A stretch of 64,000 bases of DNA from Zygosaccharomyces rouxii (taxonomy: Eukaryota; Ascomycota; Saccharomycetes; Saccharomycetales; Saccharomycetaceae), in contig NC_012993.1 of the NCBI RefSeq assembly GCF_000026365.1, positions 558,001-622,000 on the forward strand. The letters run 5' to 3'. The notes below the pieces were generated by a model. It was not told the DNA's origin. It was given only the letters and a program-made list of their open reading frames with translations, and did not search any database. Positions 23,838 through 34,558 of the stretch are shown here, one piece after another (position 1 is the first letter of the stretch; the number at the start of each line of letters is the position of its first letter). The translations under genes were made by a program, and so were the position numbers.

Positions 23838-24773
23838 ATGGAATCGGTTGGCGGTGGAGGCGGTGATATGTTTGATCTTTTCGATTTGGATAACGATAAC
23901 GATATCGATTTCGAAACTGCTTACAAGATGATTAGTAATTTTGATGACGTTGCATCAAGTGGTGAACATGATGAGTTACTGCCGAGGCTGGGATTTGGGG
24001 ATTTGACAGATGTTGAAACGCAATTTGGACTGAACAACAACAGGGAAGACCAGGACGAACAACAACAGCATCACCAGCAGCACGAACAGTGGTCTCTGCA
24101 GCCGCATCACGAACAATGGCCTCTACAGTTGCACCCACAACCATCACATGCACAACAGCTGCAGAATTATCAAGACTTTCCTCTCAAACAGCAGCGTCAA
24201 CAGCAGCAATCAGATTCGCTGGAACGGAATGCAGAAACTGTGAATGGCGGTGAGTTTGCACAGCACGAAACTGGTACAAGGGATGATAGACCTCAGTTAC
24301 TGAGTGCATATGAATCAAATGCAATTGAGCATTTCTTAGATAGTCTAATATCACATAACCACGCAAGGGAAAAAGAGGAACAAGAGTCGTTAAAGAGGGA
24401 TTTGCCGGCAATTAGTACAGCATATAGACCACCAACGGTGGAGATACCTGAAATTACAATTGGGGATTCTGATATACCAGCTGAAATACGAAATGATCCA
24501 AGCAAAGTGAAAAAATGGAAACATGTTGAAATTGAAAGGATTCGACGAAACCAAATTAAAAAGACATTTGATGAGTTAATTGGTATGACTAGATATCCAA
24601 GAGGAAGTGGTAATAACAAGATTGTTAAGCCTAAAGGTGATAAAAGGGTACCCAAGCATACTTTATTAAGTTACGTCGTCGAGGATATTAGGTCAATCAT
24701 ACAAGCAAATGAAAAGTTGGAAACTATGTTAAGAGACATAACCAATATTAAAAAAGAAGACGTTAGTATCTAA
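23838..24773 (+). CDS. INO2: Ino2, bHLH activator of phospholipid genes
   Basis: This 311-aa protein matches Ino2 (304 aa), which pairs with Ino4 to activate inositol- and choline-responsive phospholipid genes and is repressed through Opi1. An acidic N-terminal activation region (about 10-40, FDLFDLDNDNDIDF) is followed by a Gln/His-rich stretch (about 70-125). The bHLH lies at about residues 228-300: basic region HVEIERIRRNQIKKTF, a long loop, and helix 2 with HTLLSYVVEDIRSII. Two almost identical nine-residue units starting HEQW sit side by side at about residues 82-99. The position between HRT3 and the KIN kinase agrees with both S. cerevisiae sister regions. Confidence 0.93.
   Translation: MESVGGGGGDMFDLFDLDNDNDIDFETAYKMISNFDDVASSGEHDELLPRLGFGDLTDVETQFGLNNNREDQDEQQQHHQQHEQWSLQPHHEQWPLQLHPQPSHAQQLQNYQDFPLKQQRQQQQSDSLERNAETVNGGEFAQHETGTRDDRPQLLSAYESNAIEHFLDSLISHNHAREKEEQESLKRDLPAISTAYRPPTVEIPEITIGDSDIPAEIRNDPSKVKKWKHVEIERIRRNQIKKTFDELIGMTRYPRGSGNNKIVKPKGDKRVPKHTLLSYVVEDIRSIIQANEKLETMLRDITNIKKEDVSI
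24081..24134 (+). repeat. INO2: Two 27-bp tandem units inside INO2
   Basis: Units 24081-24107 and 24108-24134 encode HEQWSLQPH and HEQWPLQLH. They are in frame and lie in the Gln/His-rich part of Ino2, so the copy number can change without breaking the protein. Confidence 0.75.
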
Positions 24774-24803
24774 AAAGGAATTGGGAAAGGTTACTATAAT
24801 GGT

Positions 24804-24834
24804 GATAATGATAATAATAATAATAATAATAATG
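24804..24834. repeat. Trinucleotide (ATA/TAA) microsatellite
   Basis: An AAT-type trinucleotide tract with flanking GATAAT units lies just downstream of INO2, in the convergent gap before the KIN kinase gene. It is non-coding. Confidence 0.8.
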
Positions 24835-24950
24835 ATAAAACTGTATTCTATAATTTAGAGAGGGTACGTGGATCGAGTAGATGTTGAATTGATCTCAACA
24901 GTGGAACACAGAGGATTGAATTGAATATATTTATAAGAAAATAAAATTTG

Positions 24951-24972
24951 AAAAAAAAAAAAAAAAAAAAAA
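24951..24972. repeat. A22 homopolymer
   Basis: A run of 22 A residues lies between the convergent 3' ends of INO2 and the KIN kinase gene, about 55 bp beyond the kinase stop codon. On the kinase strand it is a T run just past the coding end. It may contribute to 3'-end formation or nucleosome exclusion. Confidence 0.8.
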
Positions 24973-25026
24973 TGCCAATCTTTTGTTAGTTGTATTTCTC
25001 AATCAAAATCAATAGACTGTGAGAAT

Positions 25027-28000
25027 TCACAAGCTCAATTTTTCCAAAATATCCGTTGCCAGCTCCTTGTATAGCCATGTATTACCGGAAACCTTCTTAA
25101 AGTGAACACCAGCTAATCCAACTATGCGAACTTTAACGATATGGATTTCAAATTTAACTGGTGGCTTCCCCTTCGTACCGGTTATTTCTTCTTGTTCGTT
25201 TTCGGTCTTGTTCATGTCTTGTGCCTTTGAAGTTGTCAAAATATCATCCTGGTTGACAGATTCTAATGAGGCAGAAGAAATTTCCCCTGACACATTGTTT
25301 GGAGTTGGTGATGTTACAATAGATACGCTTCTCTCATGATGACTACTAGCCAAAGGTGTAGATGGGATATTGGCCTGTACACGTCTAGCAGAATCTTGAC
25401 GTTTAACGGAATGGTTACGCGTAGCAGAAAATTGTCTTCTATGTGTGCTCTCCATAGCACCAGGTAGCTGTAGATGTTGGCTCTGTGGTGGTTGTTGGGG
25501 AGCATGTTGAAACTGTTGCTCCTTTTCATGTTGTTCTTGTTGATCGTGGGTAGGCGGCAGTTCTGATTGAATCTCACCAGATTTATCTTGAGGGAACGTT
25601 TGTACACAAACAAATCCACCTTTGACCTCTTTGAAATCTATATGCATTTTCTTCAAAACACTTATAATCTTGTACCTGACAATTGGTAGAGGTTTAGAGG
25701 AAGTGGTCTGTACAGAGAAAAATCCCTTCAAAAACAGTGAGCGTGGATAATCAATTGAAGGCATTGATCCTGGTGGAGCTTTTGAGGCTTTCTCCAAAAT
25801 GGCTTCATCAGTAAATTCTTCTTCATCATCCTTTTCAGCTGGAGTAGTACCTGTACTCTCAACGTTCGATCTTCCAGAGGAAGTTCCATCAACGCCACCA
25901 TTTGGTTCAGAACTCTTACACTCTTTATTAAATTCTAAGAATCCAGTGTCGTTCACGTTTTGGGCATTAGCAGGAACAGGAGGTCTAACGAATTTGAGTG
26001 ACTCACGACGAGTGTGGCCCACAGATTTAGCTCTCGCACTTGGGTGAAGTTTACGACCCTTGGTGACATTCAGAGGTGGTAATGGTTTATTATCGTCAGC
26101 TTGTGACAAATCAGTTACTATCACTGGTTTGTCTGTTTGAGGACCCTCTTGTTGTTGTGCAGCAGGTTGTTGAGCGCCATTATCATCCACTCTTAAATTG
26201 CCCATACCATGTTCCACTTGCCTTTCACGCTGTTGTTGAACCAAAGTTTCAGCATTGACAGGTAAGGCCGGCAAGGCAGAATTTTGCTTCTGAGATGCCG
26301 ATCTAGCAGGCATACTGATTGGGATTTCGTTCAAATTAGGCATAGGACCACCCCTCATTGCAGATACACCCTCAGAAACCGCACGCGAATGCATTTTAGG
26401 TGGTCTCTTGTTTCCATCCGGAGACATCTGTAGTGGGGTACGTTGCTGATAGTCACGTGTCTGGTCTTGTTGTGGGTGACCACCGCGACGTTGTGACAAT
26501 TTCCTGAACAAACTACCAAACTTGGGTCTATCTTGGGGATCCAAAGAAGTTGGTGAAGCGCTACGTTGTTGATAATCATTAGACTGTGGAACAGGCGATA
26601 GAACATAATCTGCATCGTTGTGAATATCAGAGCTTTTTCTTGTGGTTGGTGAAGTATGGGCCTGCTCTGGCATAGCCAATTTAGGAGGCACCAGTACCTG
26701 CAATGGCCTTTGTCTTGGATTGTTAGGGTTGTTATTGTTGTTGGAAGATTTAGGTACAATCAATGGCGGTATTAGTGGTGGCGGTACTGTTGAACCACCT
26801 TCGTTAGAACTCTTTGTTTTATCGACTTGAGGGGTGTTGCCGTTAGATAAAATTCCTGTTTGACGAGATTGTACATCCGCTGGTTGTTCCAATTTCTTTT
26901 GTTGCATGAGAGCCTGCTGTTGTTGCTCGCGTTGCTGTTGTCTTCTTTGTAATTTGGCCAATTTCCTCCTCAACATTTCGTCAACTAAGTAGTATATGGA
27001 AAGTAGGGGATGGTAAGCTCTAGTTGGATCCTCAAAGGCAACTCCTGTGTAAGATGGATTATAAATTTTATCTGTACCCAAGGACTTTTCTGGTAAAATA
27101 CCACTCGTATTTGCCTCTGTGACTTCAATACTCTTTGTACCGTTTAGTTCGTTACTTGTTGTAATACTCTTACCATTCAAATTAGATAGCTGGTTCCAAT
27201 ATTGTTTTGATAATTGTTGGTAATCCTCTTCGGTAATGATTGCATGCAAAAACCTCATGGTCTCATCAATGTCATCAATGAACTCTAAACGGAACATTTC
27301 CTTGACTACTGTTATATCCAACATCTCAGGTGACATGGGGATTCTATTTGGAACATAGGATGGAGCTGGGAAATCGTAACCCCTAATCATCCAATGGTGT
27401 TCAACAACCTGCTTTAAAGACGCCCTCTTTCTTGGGTCCACGACTAACATCTTGGATAATAACGATATAACTTCAATGGATAAATGTTGTGGATAATCAA
27501 CTTTACCTTGTTTAATCTTCTCATGTAGAACACTTGAGTTTTCATCGTCAAATGGAACTTTACCGCAGACTAGCACGTAAAGCACCACACCAAATGACCA
27601 AACGTCGACTTCGGGACCCACATAAGGGGAAGCTTTTAACAATTCAGGGGCTGCAAAATATAGCGATCCACAAAAAGTATGTAGTTGCGTTCTAGGATCA
27701 AACATGTTGGAAAGACCAAAATCAATGATTTTAATTTCACCCGATGTTGATATCATAATATTTTCAATCTTCAAATCTCTGTGCACAATGTTATTAGCGT
27801 GCAGATACTGTAGTGCACTGGCGATGCCGCGGGCAAATTTCCTAGCATGGTGTTCCCTGAGAGAACCATGCTGAATGATATAATCCAGTAGTTGCCCACC
27901 TGAAACGTATTCGAATAGCATGTAAAAATGATTAGACATAGTACACATCTCAAACAGACGACAGATGTGTGGATGGTATAGTGCTTGACCTAACGATGCT

Positions 28001-28641
28001 TCTCTTATAGTTCTTTTATCACGAGAAATCTCCTTTTCCAGTTTCTTCTGTCTTTCCAATGCCTCTTGTTCATTTTGAGGCGGCGGTAATTGTTGCTCCT
28101 TATGTAAAAATGCCTTTGTAGCCCTGTTGATAATTTTGATGGCGCAGATTTCATTTGTATAGTGATGTTTGGCTATCTTAACTTTACCCATCGAACCAGC
28201 TCCCACGGTCTCTAGGAAATCCCAATCTCCAAGTGCCTTACGATGGAACTGTTTCGGATCCATTGTTTGCGATCTCGAGCTCCGATCCGCATATTGTTGT
28301 TGTTTTTGACGGGCTTCTGTTGTAGCCTTTTCTTCATTAGCTTCTGTGATTTCCACAGGTGGCATTAACGGTGAGGGTTGCCTCTGTTGTTGTTGTTGTT
28401 GTTTTTGATGCTGTTGCATCAGCTGTTGTTGTTGTTGAATTTGTTGTTGTTGAATTTGCAGCTGCATTTGCATTTGCTGCTGCTGCTGAGATTGTTGGTG
28501 AGCCTTACCCATCATTCTAGCGGTGGCAGGAGCTACGCTGCTTGGAGCAGGACTCTCTGTGCTAGTTGATGATGAAGCCCCGGACTCACCTCCACCAATT
28601 TTAAATTGACTATTGACGTGATAATCCATGGTATTGGGCAT
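25027..28641 (-). CDS. KIN1: Kin1/Kin2-type MARK/PAR-1 protein kinase
   Basis: This 1204-aa Ser/Thr kinase is the single homologue of S. cerevisiae KIN1 and KIN2, plasma-membrane kinases tied to polarised exocytosis and ER-stress mRNA targeting. A Gln-rich N-terminus (about 46-95) precedes the kinase domain at about 138-426: glycine loop GAGSMGKV, catalytic lysine in [14 protein letters not shown] near 285 and DFGLS near 309, with [11 protein letters not shown] after it. A Glu/Gln/Pro-rich linker of some 650 residues leads to a C-terminal KA1 domain (about 1100-1204, ending [17 protein letters not shown]), which binds acidic phospholipids and autoinhibits. The two gene names cannot be told apart before the duplication. 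It is divergent from IOC2. Confidence 0.95.
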   Translation of the reverse strand: MPNTMDYHVNSQFKIGGGESGASSSTSTESPAPSSVAPATARMMGKAHQQSQQQQQMQMQLQIQQQQIQQQQQLMQQHQKQQQQQQRQPSPLMPPVEITEANEEKATTEARQKQQQYADRSSRSQTMDPKQFHRKALGDWDFLETVGAGSMGKVKIAKHHYTNEICAIKIINRATKAFLHKEQQLPPPQNEQEALERQKKLEKEISRDKRTIREASLGQALYHPHICRLFEMCTMSNHFYMLFEYVSGGQLLDYIIQHGSLREHHARKFARGIASALQYLHANNIVHRDLKIENIMISTSGEIKIIDFGLSNMFDPRTQLHTFCGSLYFAAPELLKASPYVGPEVDVWSFGVVLYVLVCGKVPFDDENSSVLHEKIKQGKVDYPQHLSIEVISLLSKMLVVDPRKRASLKQVVEHHWMIRGYDFPAPSYVPNRIPMSPEMLDITVVKEMFRLEFIDDIDETMRFLHAIITEEDYQQLSKQYWNQLSNLNGKSITTSNELNGTKSIEVTEANTSGILPEKSLGTDKIYNPSYTGVAFEDPTRAYHPLLSIYYLVDEMLRRKLAKLQRRQQQREQQQQALMQQKKLEQPADVQSRQTGILSNGNTPQVDKTKSSNEGGSTVPPPLIPPLIVPKSSNNNNNPNNPRQRPLQVLVPPKLAMPEQAHTSPTTRKSSDIHNDADYVLSPVPQSNDYQQRSASPTSLDPQDRPKFGSLFRKLSQRRGGHPQQDQTRDYQQRTPLQMSPDGNKRPPKMHSRAVSEGVSAMRGGPMPNLNEIPISMPARSASQKQNSALPALPVNAETLVQQQRERQVEHGMGNLRVDDNGAQQPAAQQQEGPQTDKPVIVTDLSQADDNKPLPPLNVTKGRKLHPSARAKSVGHTRRESLKFVRPPVPANAQNVNDTGFLEFNKECKSSEPNGGVDGTSSGRSNVESTGTTPAEKDDEEEFTDEAILEKASKAPPGSMPSIDYPRSLFLKGFFSVQTTSSKPLPIVRYKIISVLKKMHIDFKEVKGGFVCVQTFPQDKSGEIQSELPPTHDQQEQHEKEQQFQHAPQQPPQSQHLQLPGAMESTHRRQFSATRNHSVKRQDSARRVQANIPSTPLASSHHERSVSIVTSPTPNNVSGEISSASLESVNQDDILTTSKAQDMNKTENEQEEITGTKGKPPVKFEIHIVKVRIVGLAGVHFKKVSGNTWLYKELATDILEKLSL

Positions 28642-29161
28642 TCTCTACAACGATGCTAAAACCAGCAAGCAATTAACTATTATCTGACAATCTTGAAAAC
28701 ACCGGACCGCTGTCTCTATCTTGTTTCTCACCAACTAATCACTGAGATAAAACAGACAGAAATCAACACAGATCTCTTACAGCTCGGTATATCTGACAAT
28801 ACTAGATCCTCCCAGTATGCCCTTTAAACCTCCTCACAGTCCTCTAGCAGCCTAAAAGATTCTCAATTATGCTTGATTCACTTGCTCATCAATAGTCAAA
28901 CGGGCTCGTACTACCTTGGGCTTTAATCCCTTTCTTTCGTTTTCAGGAAGGGGAAAAGGAAAAGCAAAGGTAGGGTAATATTGGGTAATATTTGGATCAC
29001 TTTGAACGTACATTTCGATAACACTTTATACGGACATGTAATCATATTCTACGATATTGGATTTCGAAATTCAAACCATAAACAGAATGTACATAGTATG
29101 ATACATACATTAAGACTGAGTACGATAGGCGCCATTAGATGATTCAAGAAGTGTTTTGAAG
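28642..29161. promoter_or_regulatory. Divergent KIN kinase-IOC2 intergenic region
   Basis: This 520-bp gap is the shared promoter region of two divergent genes. I see no gene in it. A 10-bp unit GGGTAATATT is repeated in direct tandem at 28973-28982 and 28983-28992. No other clear site was found. Confidence 0.5.
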
Positions 29162-31366
29162 ATGTCTATGAAGCGTGGTAGGAGGGCTGTAAGTGCTAGT
29201 TTAGAGCCTGAGAATGAACGACCTGCCTGGCAGGTGTTTTGTGCTGAAGATACGCTTGTACAATGGCATAAATTGAAAAATGTGGAGAGTTTAGTTTTAA
29301 GGGCAAGGGAACGTATTGGTGAAGATCTTTTCAAAACTTGGAGTTACCACGTAGTGATTAGTTGGTTTTACAAAGTTTGTGACTCTTTTGTTACTGCCAA
29401 TTATGCTGGTGACATTGAAACTTTTAAGCCGTTTTGGAAAGATGTCAAATTCGATGAAGAATTACTGCTGCAGGAGTTGTCTGGTTTAGCTGGAGAGTTG
29501 ACTCTGTGGGAATCACTTAGATGGCATACCTTAAAAAATGTAGCTAATAGTAAGGGAGTTTCCTTAAAGGATTGGAATGAATTGGCGCAACATTATCTGA
29601 AAGATAGAGGTGACTATAAATTTGAAAAATTGACATTAGAGGAGCAGTTTCAGGAGGTATATGCGATGATAAGAGTTATTGAAAGGAAGAATCTACCATT
29701 TAGAAATTATTTATTAGCCAATTTGGAACTATTCGAATCGGTAGCGTATGAAGACGACGATACCGGTCCCTTGTATGCATTGGCAAATGTGGGGGTTTTA
29801 GTTCGTAAATTAGTCAAACAAAGTCCTCATGAGATACATATACCGTTGAAACTAAAGAATTGTACCGTTAGACTACCTCATGGCCCTAATGGATTTGAAT
29901 TAGTTCATTTGGATTATAGTGCGGAAATCAATAGATATTTACAATCGGTGAAAGTGGATTATGAATTGGTTACACATAATTGGGAACAATTTGCACAATG
30001 TGTAGAATCAAATCAAATTGGTGAACCTTCACCTAATGTGGATTACGAAGATTTGGTTAATGTTTATGTGGAACACCAGTTGTACTCTCGAAGGCTATTA
30101 CAACAGAGACAAAAGGATCATGACATGGCAGAATTGTTAACACGTAGGAAAAGATCTTCAAGGTTGGTCGCTAGAGAGGAAGAAGTTCGTCGTAAAGATT
30201 TAGAAAGTGAATGGTTAGATAGATTGGATTCTCGAGATCAATTTTTACGTGCCAGGAGCCGTTTGGTTAACAGAAATGTCAAGAAGATCAAAGATTGGCT
30301 CTGGAGTCAACTGTGGTCAAATTTCGAAAAAGATTTAAGAATTACTAGAGGAGATCCAATATCAAAGGAAGAAGGAAGCGAATTGACCGCAGACGATCTT
30401 AAAGTATTGGCACAAGGTACTCGATATGTCGATTGGATTTGTCCGGTAACTGAAACAGCTGCAGCTGTCTCTACGACTGGGACGGATGAACACCCATTAG
30501 AATTACCTCTACATTGTTGCGTAACGGAGGAAGATGTGGAACGTGGTGCAGCTCAAGAAGTAGATGATCAGAGATGGATATTTAAATGTGTTGGGGAACC
30601 TGATCTTGACAGTATATGGATTGGGTCACCTGAAGAAGAGCAGGAACATGCTGCATTGTTTGCAGAAAAGGGAGGTTCACTTGTATGTTGTGAATCTTGT
30701 CTCAGATGGCAACATTGGGAATGTCAATCACAACGACTTTTATTGTTATTGGCTAGTTCTCAAGGCAGGGATTCTCCCGTGACTGCTCGGGATTTTGGCA
30801 TTGTACAACTGGGACACGCTTCTGTGCAGGCAAGCCGTAGATCAAGTCGAAGAGCCGCCATGTCTAATGATCAGACAACGACGAATTCTGCAGATTACAA
30901 TGTGGAACAGCATTACCTAAGACCTACAGATAAAAGAAAACCTCTAGGGGAAACTGGAGTATTTATATGTGCATGGTGTTGTTACGAACTGGAGAAACAA
31001 TTGAGAGAAACATTTCCTGCAGAATTATCAGCTTTAAGAGCTAAGCAGAGGAAGAATCGTGAAGAGCGTGAACGTCGTCGTCTAGCTGCTGTTAATGCAG
31101 CATCACGTACACCAGTCAATGGGACGTTTTCTGCGGCTGCGACACCCGCACCGCTACCGACAACAGAGTCTTCCGCAACGCCTACGATGTTTTCTGCCTT
31201 CAATTCATCCTTTGCGACAAACCCACAGCAAACTCCGAACAATATTAATTCATCCACTACTAATGGAGCTGCACAATTGTCAGACTCAACTGCATCTGCC
31301 ACACCGTCAGGATCAACTACACCTGCAATTCAAAGGCCTAATGAGACCGGTCAGACCTTTCAATAG
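29162..31366 (+). CDS. IOC2: Ioc2, Isw1b chromatin-remodelling subunit
   Basis: This 734-aa protein (814 in S. cerevisiae) matches Ioc2, which with Ioc4 and Isw1 forms the Isw1b remodeller that keeps nucleosomes in place over transcribed genes. The N-terminal half is helical and charged (about 10-420). A cysteine-rich PHD-like module is split by an insertion: CCESCLRWQHWEC near 506-518 and FICAWCCYEL near 600. The C-terminal 100 residues are Ser/Thr/Ala-rich and probably disordered. The frame is open to 29156 with a TTG; the ATG at 29162 (MSMKRGRRA) is used. Its position between KIN and GIS3 matches the S. cerevisiae chromosome XII order. Confidence 0.9.
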   Translation: MSMKRGRRAVSASLEPENERPAWQVFCAEDTLVQWHKLKNVESLVLRARERIGEDLFKTWSYHVVISWFYKVCDSFVTANYAGDIETFKPFWKDVKFDEELLLQELSGLAGELTLWESLRWHTLKNVANSKGVSLKDWNELAQHYLKDRGDYKFEKLTLEEQFQEVYAMIRVIERKNLPFRNYLLANLELFESVAYEDDDTGPLYALANVGVLVRKLVKQSPHEIHIPLKLKNCTVRLPHGPNGFELVHLDYSAEINRYLQSVKVDYELVTHNWEQFAQCVESNQIGEPSPNVDYEDLVNVYVEHQLYSRRLLQQRQKDHDMAELLTRRKRSSRLVAREEEVRRKDLESEWLDRLDSRDQFLRARSRLVNRNVKKIKDWLWSQLWSNFEKDLRITRGDPISKEEGSELTADDLKVLAQGTRYVDWICPVTETAAAVSTTGTDEHPLELPLHCCVTEEDVERGAAQEVDDQRWIFKCVGEPDLDSIWIGSPEEEQEHAALFAEKGGSLVCCESCLRWQHWECQSQRLLLLLASSQGRDSPVTARDFGIVQLGHASVQASRRSSRRAAMSNDQTTTNSADYNVEQHYLRPTDKRKPLGETGVFICAWCCYELEKQLRETFPAELSALRAKQRKNREERERRRLAAVNAASRTPVNGTFSAAATPAPLPTTESSATPTMFSAFNSSFATNPQQTPNNINSSTTNGAAQLSDSTASATPSGSTTPAIQRPNETGQTFQ

Positions 31367-31952
31367 GGCCTTCTAGCATAAAAGGAATTATGAACAGGAC
31401 CTGTAAACTCATTTTATAGATTGCATCAACCTGTATATACTGTATTATGAAGGAAACAGAATTAACGTTTTGACGTTAATTTGTTAAATTTCGAGAATTA
31501 GAAGCATAAATGAGATACTGGTCTAACGAGGATAATAGTACAAGCCTGGTACGACATCTTTCTACGCAATGGACATCCGAGTCTACTGCGTCCGTCTACC
31601 TCTAATGGGTTGGCATATCAAGTTTTCGTCATAGCTTGCTCTGCTCGTACCCGTGTTATATATATGCACTACAAACTCCTCCGCAATATTTATATCACTA
31701 TGAAGCTAAAAATAGGTATAAGTGAACTATCTAGAGTAAAAGGGAATTGCTCCTTAATCAGGAGAAATTCATCCACAGCCAATTATTCGTATATGGCAAA
31801 CTTATACGCTCATAACTCACAGTTACCCGGCTCCGGAACAGTTACCGCTTGGATAAAAATGGATGAGCATCTTTCAATGGACAACTTGATCACATTGTTA
31901 ACTAACCTTGACCATCAGAATAATACCCAGAACCAAGGCCACGTCTCCAATA
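31367..31952 (+). promoter_or_regulatory. IOC2-GIS3 intergenic region with a Reb1 site
   Basis: This 586-bp region lies upstream of GIS3. TTACCCG at 31823-31829 is an exact Reb1 core, about 125 bp before the GIS3 ATG, which favours promoter function. A 122-codon open frame (31610-31978, TTG at its front, first ATG at 31659) also covers it and overlaps the GIS3 start in another frame. I do not call it a gene. A possible cryptic intron here is discussed in the findings. Confidence 0.45.
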
Positions 31953-32912
31953 ATGCTGCTCCATTCAGTTTCGTGTGAGACCCACGCAAGTAAATATTCG
32001 CTGCATAGGAATAGAGGAAGGCCAAGTCTGCCAAGAACATGCTCATCTCGCAATAGCATATCATCCAGCAATAGAAAACAGAGTCTTCCGAACGATGAAG
32101 TATCAATACCCCCGTCAATGAAATCCGTAATATCACAGGTGGGTGATGCTACATATGTGCAGAGAAAGAAACGTCTACTAGATGATCCCTTACAATCCGG
32201 AAGTAATAGTAACAATACAAATGTTCCACTAGGAGTTCCCAAAATATTCCATTTACACGATTTAGATATGGAGACAGAGTTTCAACCTGATGAAATAGAA
32301 CTATCTCCACCGTTATACGAACGTCCGAAGAATACACAAAGTCAAAACAACTCATATATCGGGGCACGGGAAGACACCTGTGAATTAGAATATTGGCCTG
32401 ATTCTGCATCTACATCTTCAAATTCTTCCGTGGTTTTACCCGATAGAAGGCCAAGACAACCGGGTTTGAATCCACATTTTTTGAAACTATACGCTGCAGA
32501 AACTACGTGCAAAATCCAACAAACCTTACCGTGTGTTAATATTGATGAATCACTACTTAAACAGTTATCATATCACGATTTGCGTCAAATTAACGTTTCC
32601 ACACCTCATGCATCTGGCGAGGCGATAAGATTAGCACTAGCGACAAGAAAGAAACTTTGGACTGAAATGATCAAACCGCAACGGCAAGATCTATATGGAG
32701 AATCAATCCCACAAAATCAGAGATTCGTACTTACCCATAGCCCACAACAGGGTAGACAAGGTTCTTTACTCAGGATTGATTCCGATGTTAAACCTTGGAC
32801 TTTCCACGAAAATAGTACGATGTTAAGACCCTGTGGAACCCTGAAGATGGGTAGAGGTAAACCCGACGTTCAGTACGTGGTCAAAGGATGGTGCGATTCA
32901 AGATTCTCCTAA
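31953..32912 (+). CDS. GIS3: Probable Gis3, protein of unknown function
   Basis: From the ATG at 31953 this encodes 319 aa. It is named by position: IOC2, GIS3 and NYV1 are consecutive in S. cerevisiae in this orientation. Gis3 has no known biochemical role. The protein is Ser/Pro/Asn-rich and mostly disordered; two parts look more ordered, around VPKIFHLHDLDMETEFQPDE and the C-terminal stretch HFLKLYAAETTCKIQ to the end. It is clearly shorter than S. cerevisiae Gis3 (502 aa). The frame runs upstream to 31908 but only with a TTG. A missing N-terminal exon or real shortening are both possible. Confidence 0.65.
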   Translation: MLLHSVSCETHASKYSLHRNRGRPSLPRTCSSRNSISSSNRKQSLPNDEVSIPPSMKSVISQVGDATYVQRKKRLLDDPLQSGSNSNNTNVPLGVPKIFHLHDLDMETEFQPDEIELSPPLYERPKNTQSQNNSYIGAREDTCELEYWPDSASTSSNSSVVLPDRRPRQPGLNPHFLKLYAAETTCKIQQTLPCVNIDESLLKQLSYHDLRQINVSTPHASGEAIRLALATRKKLWTEMIKPQRQDLYGESIPQNQRFVLTHSPQQGRQGSLLRIDSDVKPWTFHENSTMLRPCGTLKMGRGKPDVQYVVKGWCDSRFS

Positions 32913-33211
32913 GGGGCATTTATTATAAAATGGGTAAATTATAGACATATGTGGCATATGAATTGTAAATAAATATTTTAACGATTAATACACCAGCGGC
33001 ATGATTTAATGAGAAATTCTCTACGACTTTCACTTCACTTTTTTAGTTTTTTGTTTTTATATAGTACTATTTATTTTTACCTTAGTAGCGGAAGGTATTT
33101 AAAAGGGGCATCACCTCTTGTTGAAAACTTCAACTAAGAACTATCAAGGAGGTTTGCAATAGAAGATAAGCCTGCAGGTATTCGAAGCTTGGATTTGAGC
33201 TATTATCAAAG

Positions 33212-33928
33212 ATGGAGATGAAGAAATTTCAGGTATCGTACGTGGAACTGGTTCATCAAGGTAGTTGTCAAGCAAGTTGCTTCCAACAGGTGGAGGAAAC
33301 CGGTTCTACTTATGGTTCCGTAGGTGCTTCTGCTGGTTCTAAGGAGTTATTTCAGAGATTAACTCATGATATGGTGCTGCCTAAAGTGGTACCAATTCAA
33401 GGTAATAAAGTGACAAAGCTTTCACTACATTTAATCGATGGCTATGAATGCTACTATACCACGGCCCCCACTGAAGATGGTGTTGGATTTGACGTACTGG
33501 TAAGTTTTACAAGGGCACACGTCCCTAAAATTCTGCCCATTAGGCTTCTTAGCGAGCTAAAAGATCCACCATTGCCTCACACTGATAGTCAATTAAACCA
33601 AAGAATATGTAATGTGCTCGACAGATTCCACGGCGAACTGTTATCGTACAGGGATAGCGGTGAACATGGTGACGGTACTGAAGCTGATTTGCAGGATATT
33701 TTCCAGGTTATGAACGACAACATCGACAAATTTCTACAGCGTCAAGAGAGATTATCACTGCTTGTGGACAAAACATCACAATTGAACAACAATAGCCTTA
33801 CTTTCAAGAGGAAAGCCAACCGTATAAGGCAACGTATGTGGTGGCATCGTGCTAAAGGTATCACTTTACTGATATTTTCTATCATCTTGTGCATTGGTGC
33901 ATTTATCATGTTTTTATACGTACGATAG
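33212..33928 (+). CDS. NYV1: Nyv1, vacuolar R-SNARE
   Basis: This 238-aa protein (253 in S. cerevisiae) matches Nyv1, the R-SNARE that drives homotypic vacuole fusion with Vam3, Vti1 and Vam7. A longin domain spans about residues 1-125 and includes MVLPKVVPIQGNKVTKLSLHLIDG. The SNARE motif (about 150-210, IFQVMNDNIDKFLQRQERLS) carries the zero-layer arginine, and the C-terminus is one membrane anchor (LLIFSIILCIGAFIMFLYV). ATGs at 33212 and 33218 are both possible; the second aligns better with the S. cerevisiae start. The S. cerevisiae gene has an intron, but here the frame is uninterrupted. DPB4 converges 46 bp away. Confidence 0.95.
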   Translation: MEMKKFQVSYVELVHQGSCQASCFQQVEETGSTYGSVGASAGSKELFQRLTHDMVLPKVVPIQGNKVTKLSLHLIDGYECYYTTAPTEDGVGFDVLVSFTRAHVPKILPIRLLSELKDPPLPHTDSQLNQRICNVLDRFHGELLSYRDSGEHGDGTEADLQDIFQVMNDNIDKFLQRQERLSLLVDKTSQLNNNSLTFKRKANRIRQRMWWHRAKGITLLIFSIILCIGAFIMFLYVR

Positions 33929-33974
33929 TTTAAAAGGGGTTTTTTTTGGTTCTTAACTCTGTGTGTATGTAGCA

Positions 33975-34499
33975 TTATGAATGGTCTATCTTCCTGGTTT
34001 TATTAGATTCATCTTGAGCTTCCTGAGCTTCTTGAACCTCTTGAGGTTCCTCCTGAGGTTCCTCTTGATGCTGTTCCTGCGGCGATTCCACCTTACTTTC
34101 CACTGGTTTCCTACTTCTATTTATCTTTCTCAATTCCAATGCTCTTTGATAATCTACCATCTTTGTAGATAGTATTGTTTTAAACCCGCCAAATCCGATT
34201 TGATCCAATCCATCTAGTACATCATTAATATTACAACTCTTACGGTCTTGACTTCTGGAGTTCTCTCTGGCAAACATCAATAGATGGTTGACGAAGACCG
34301 TGGCACTTCTTTGAAGTGCTAATATAGCATCCTTGTTGATCATTAATCTTTTGTCACCATGATTAACATCTTTCGCTAAATTGGTAATTACACTCTTTAA
34401 AAACAAGAGGTCTTGGATGGTAATATTCTCCTGCTCCTTGATGTAAGATGTTGTTGGGTAATTGCCCTGGGCATCTTTTCTCCAACCTTTTGGGGGCAT
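33975..34499 (-). CDS. DPB4: Dpb4, histone-fold subunit of DNA polymerase epsilon
   Basis: This 174-aa protein (196 in S. cerevisiae) matches Dpb4, which pairs with Dpb3 in polymerase epsilon and with Dls1 in the ISW2/yCHRAC remodeller. The start MPPKGWRKD is conserved. The histone fold covers about residues 25-115 ([42 protein letters not shown]). The tail is Glu/Gln-rich with tandem QEEPQE units. Only 100 bp separate it from divergent TRM1, so the two share a very short promoter. Confidence 0.95.
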   Translation of the reverse strand: MPPKGWRKDAQGNYPTTSYIKEQENITIQDLLFLKSVITNLAKDVNHGDKRLMINKDAILALQRSATVFVNHLLMFARENSRSQDRKSCNINDVLDGLDQIGFGGFKTILSTKMVDYQRALELRKINRSRKPVESKVESPQEQHQEEPQEEPQEVQEAQEAQDESNKTRKIDHS

Positions 34500-34547
34500 T
34501 TCTTAAGATAGCTTCCTACTTTTATTACCAGTGGTTACAATAGTGTT

Positions 34548-34558
34548 GAAATTTTTCA
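34548..34558. promoter_or_regulatory. RRPE-like element in the DPB4-TRM1 promoter
   Basis: On the minus strand this reads TGAAAAATTTC, which contains the ribosomal RNA processing element core (AAAAATTT). It lies 42 bp before the TRM1 ATG in the 100-bp divergent promoter. Genes for RNA modification often carry RRPE, so it most likely acts on TRM1. Confidence 0.45.

Noticed and set aside
24951..24972. Retroelement poly-A tail
   Set aside because: There is no reverse-transcriptase remnant, no target-site duplication and no LTR beside it; it is a simple homopolymer between convergent genes.
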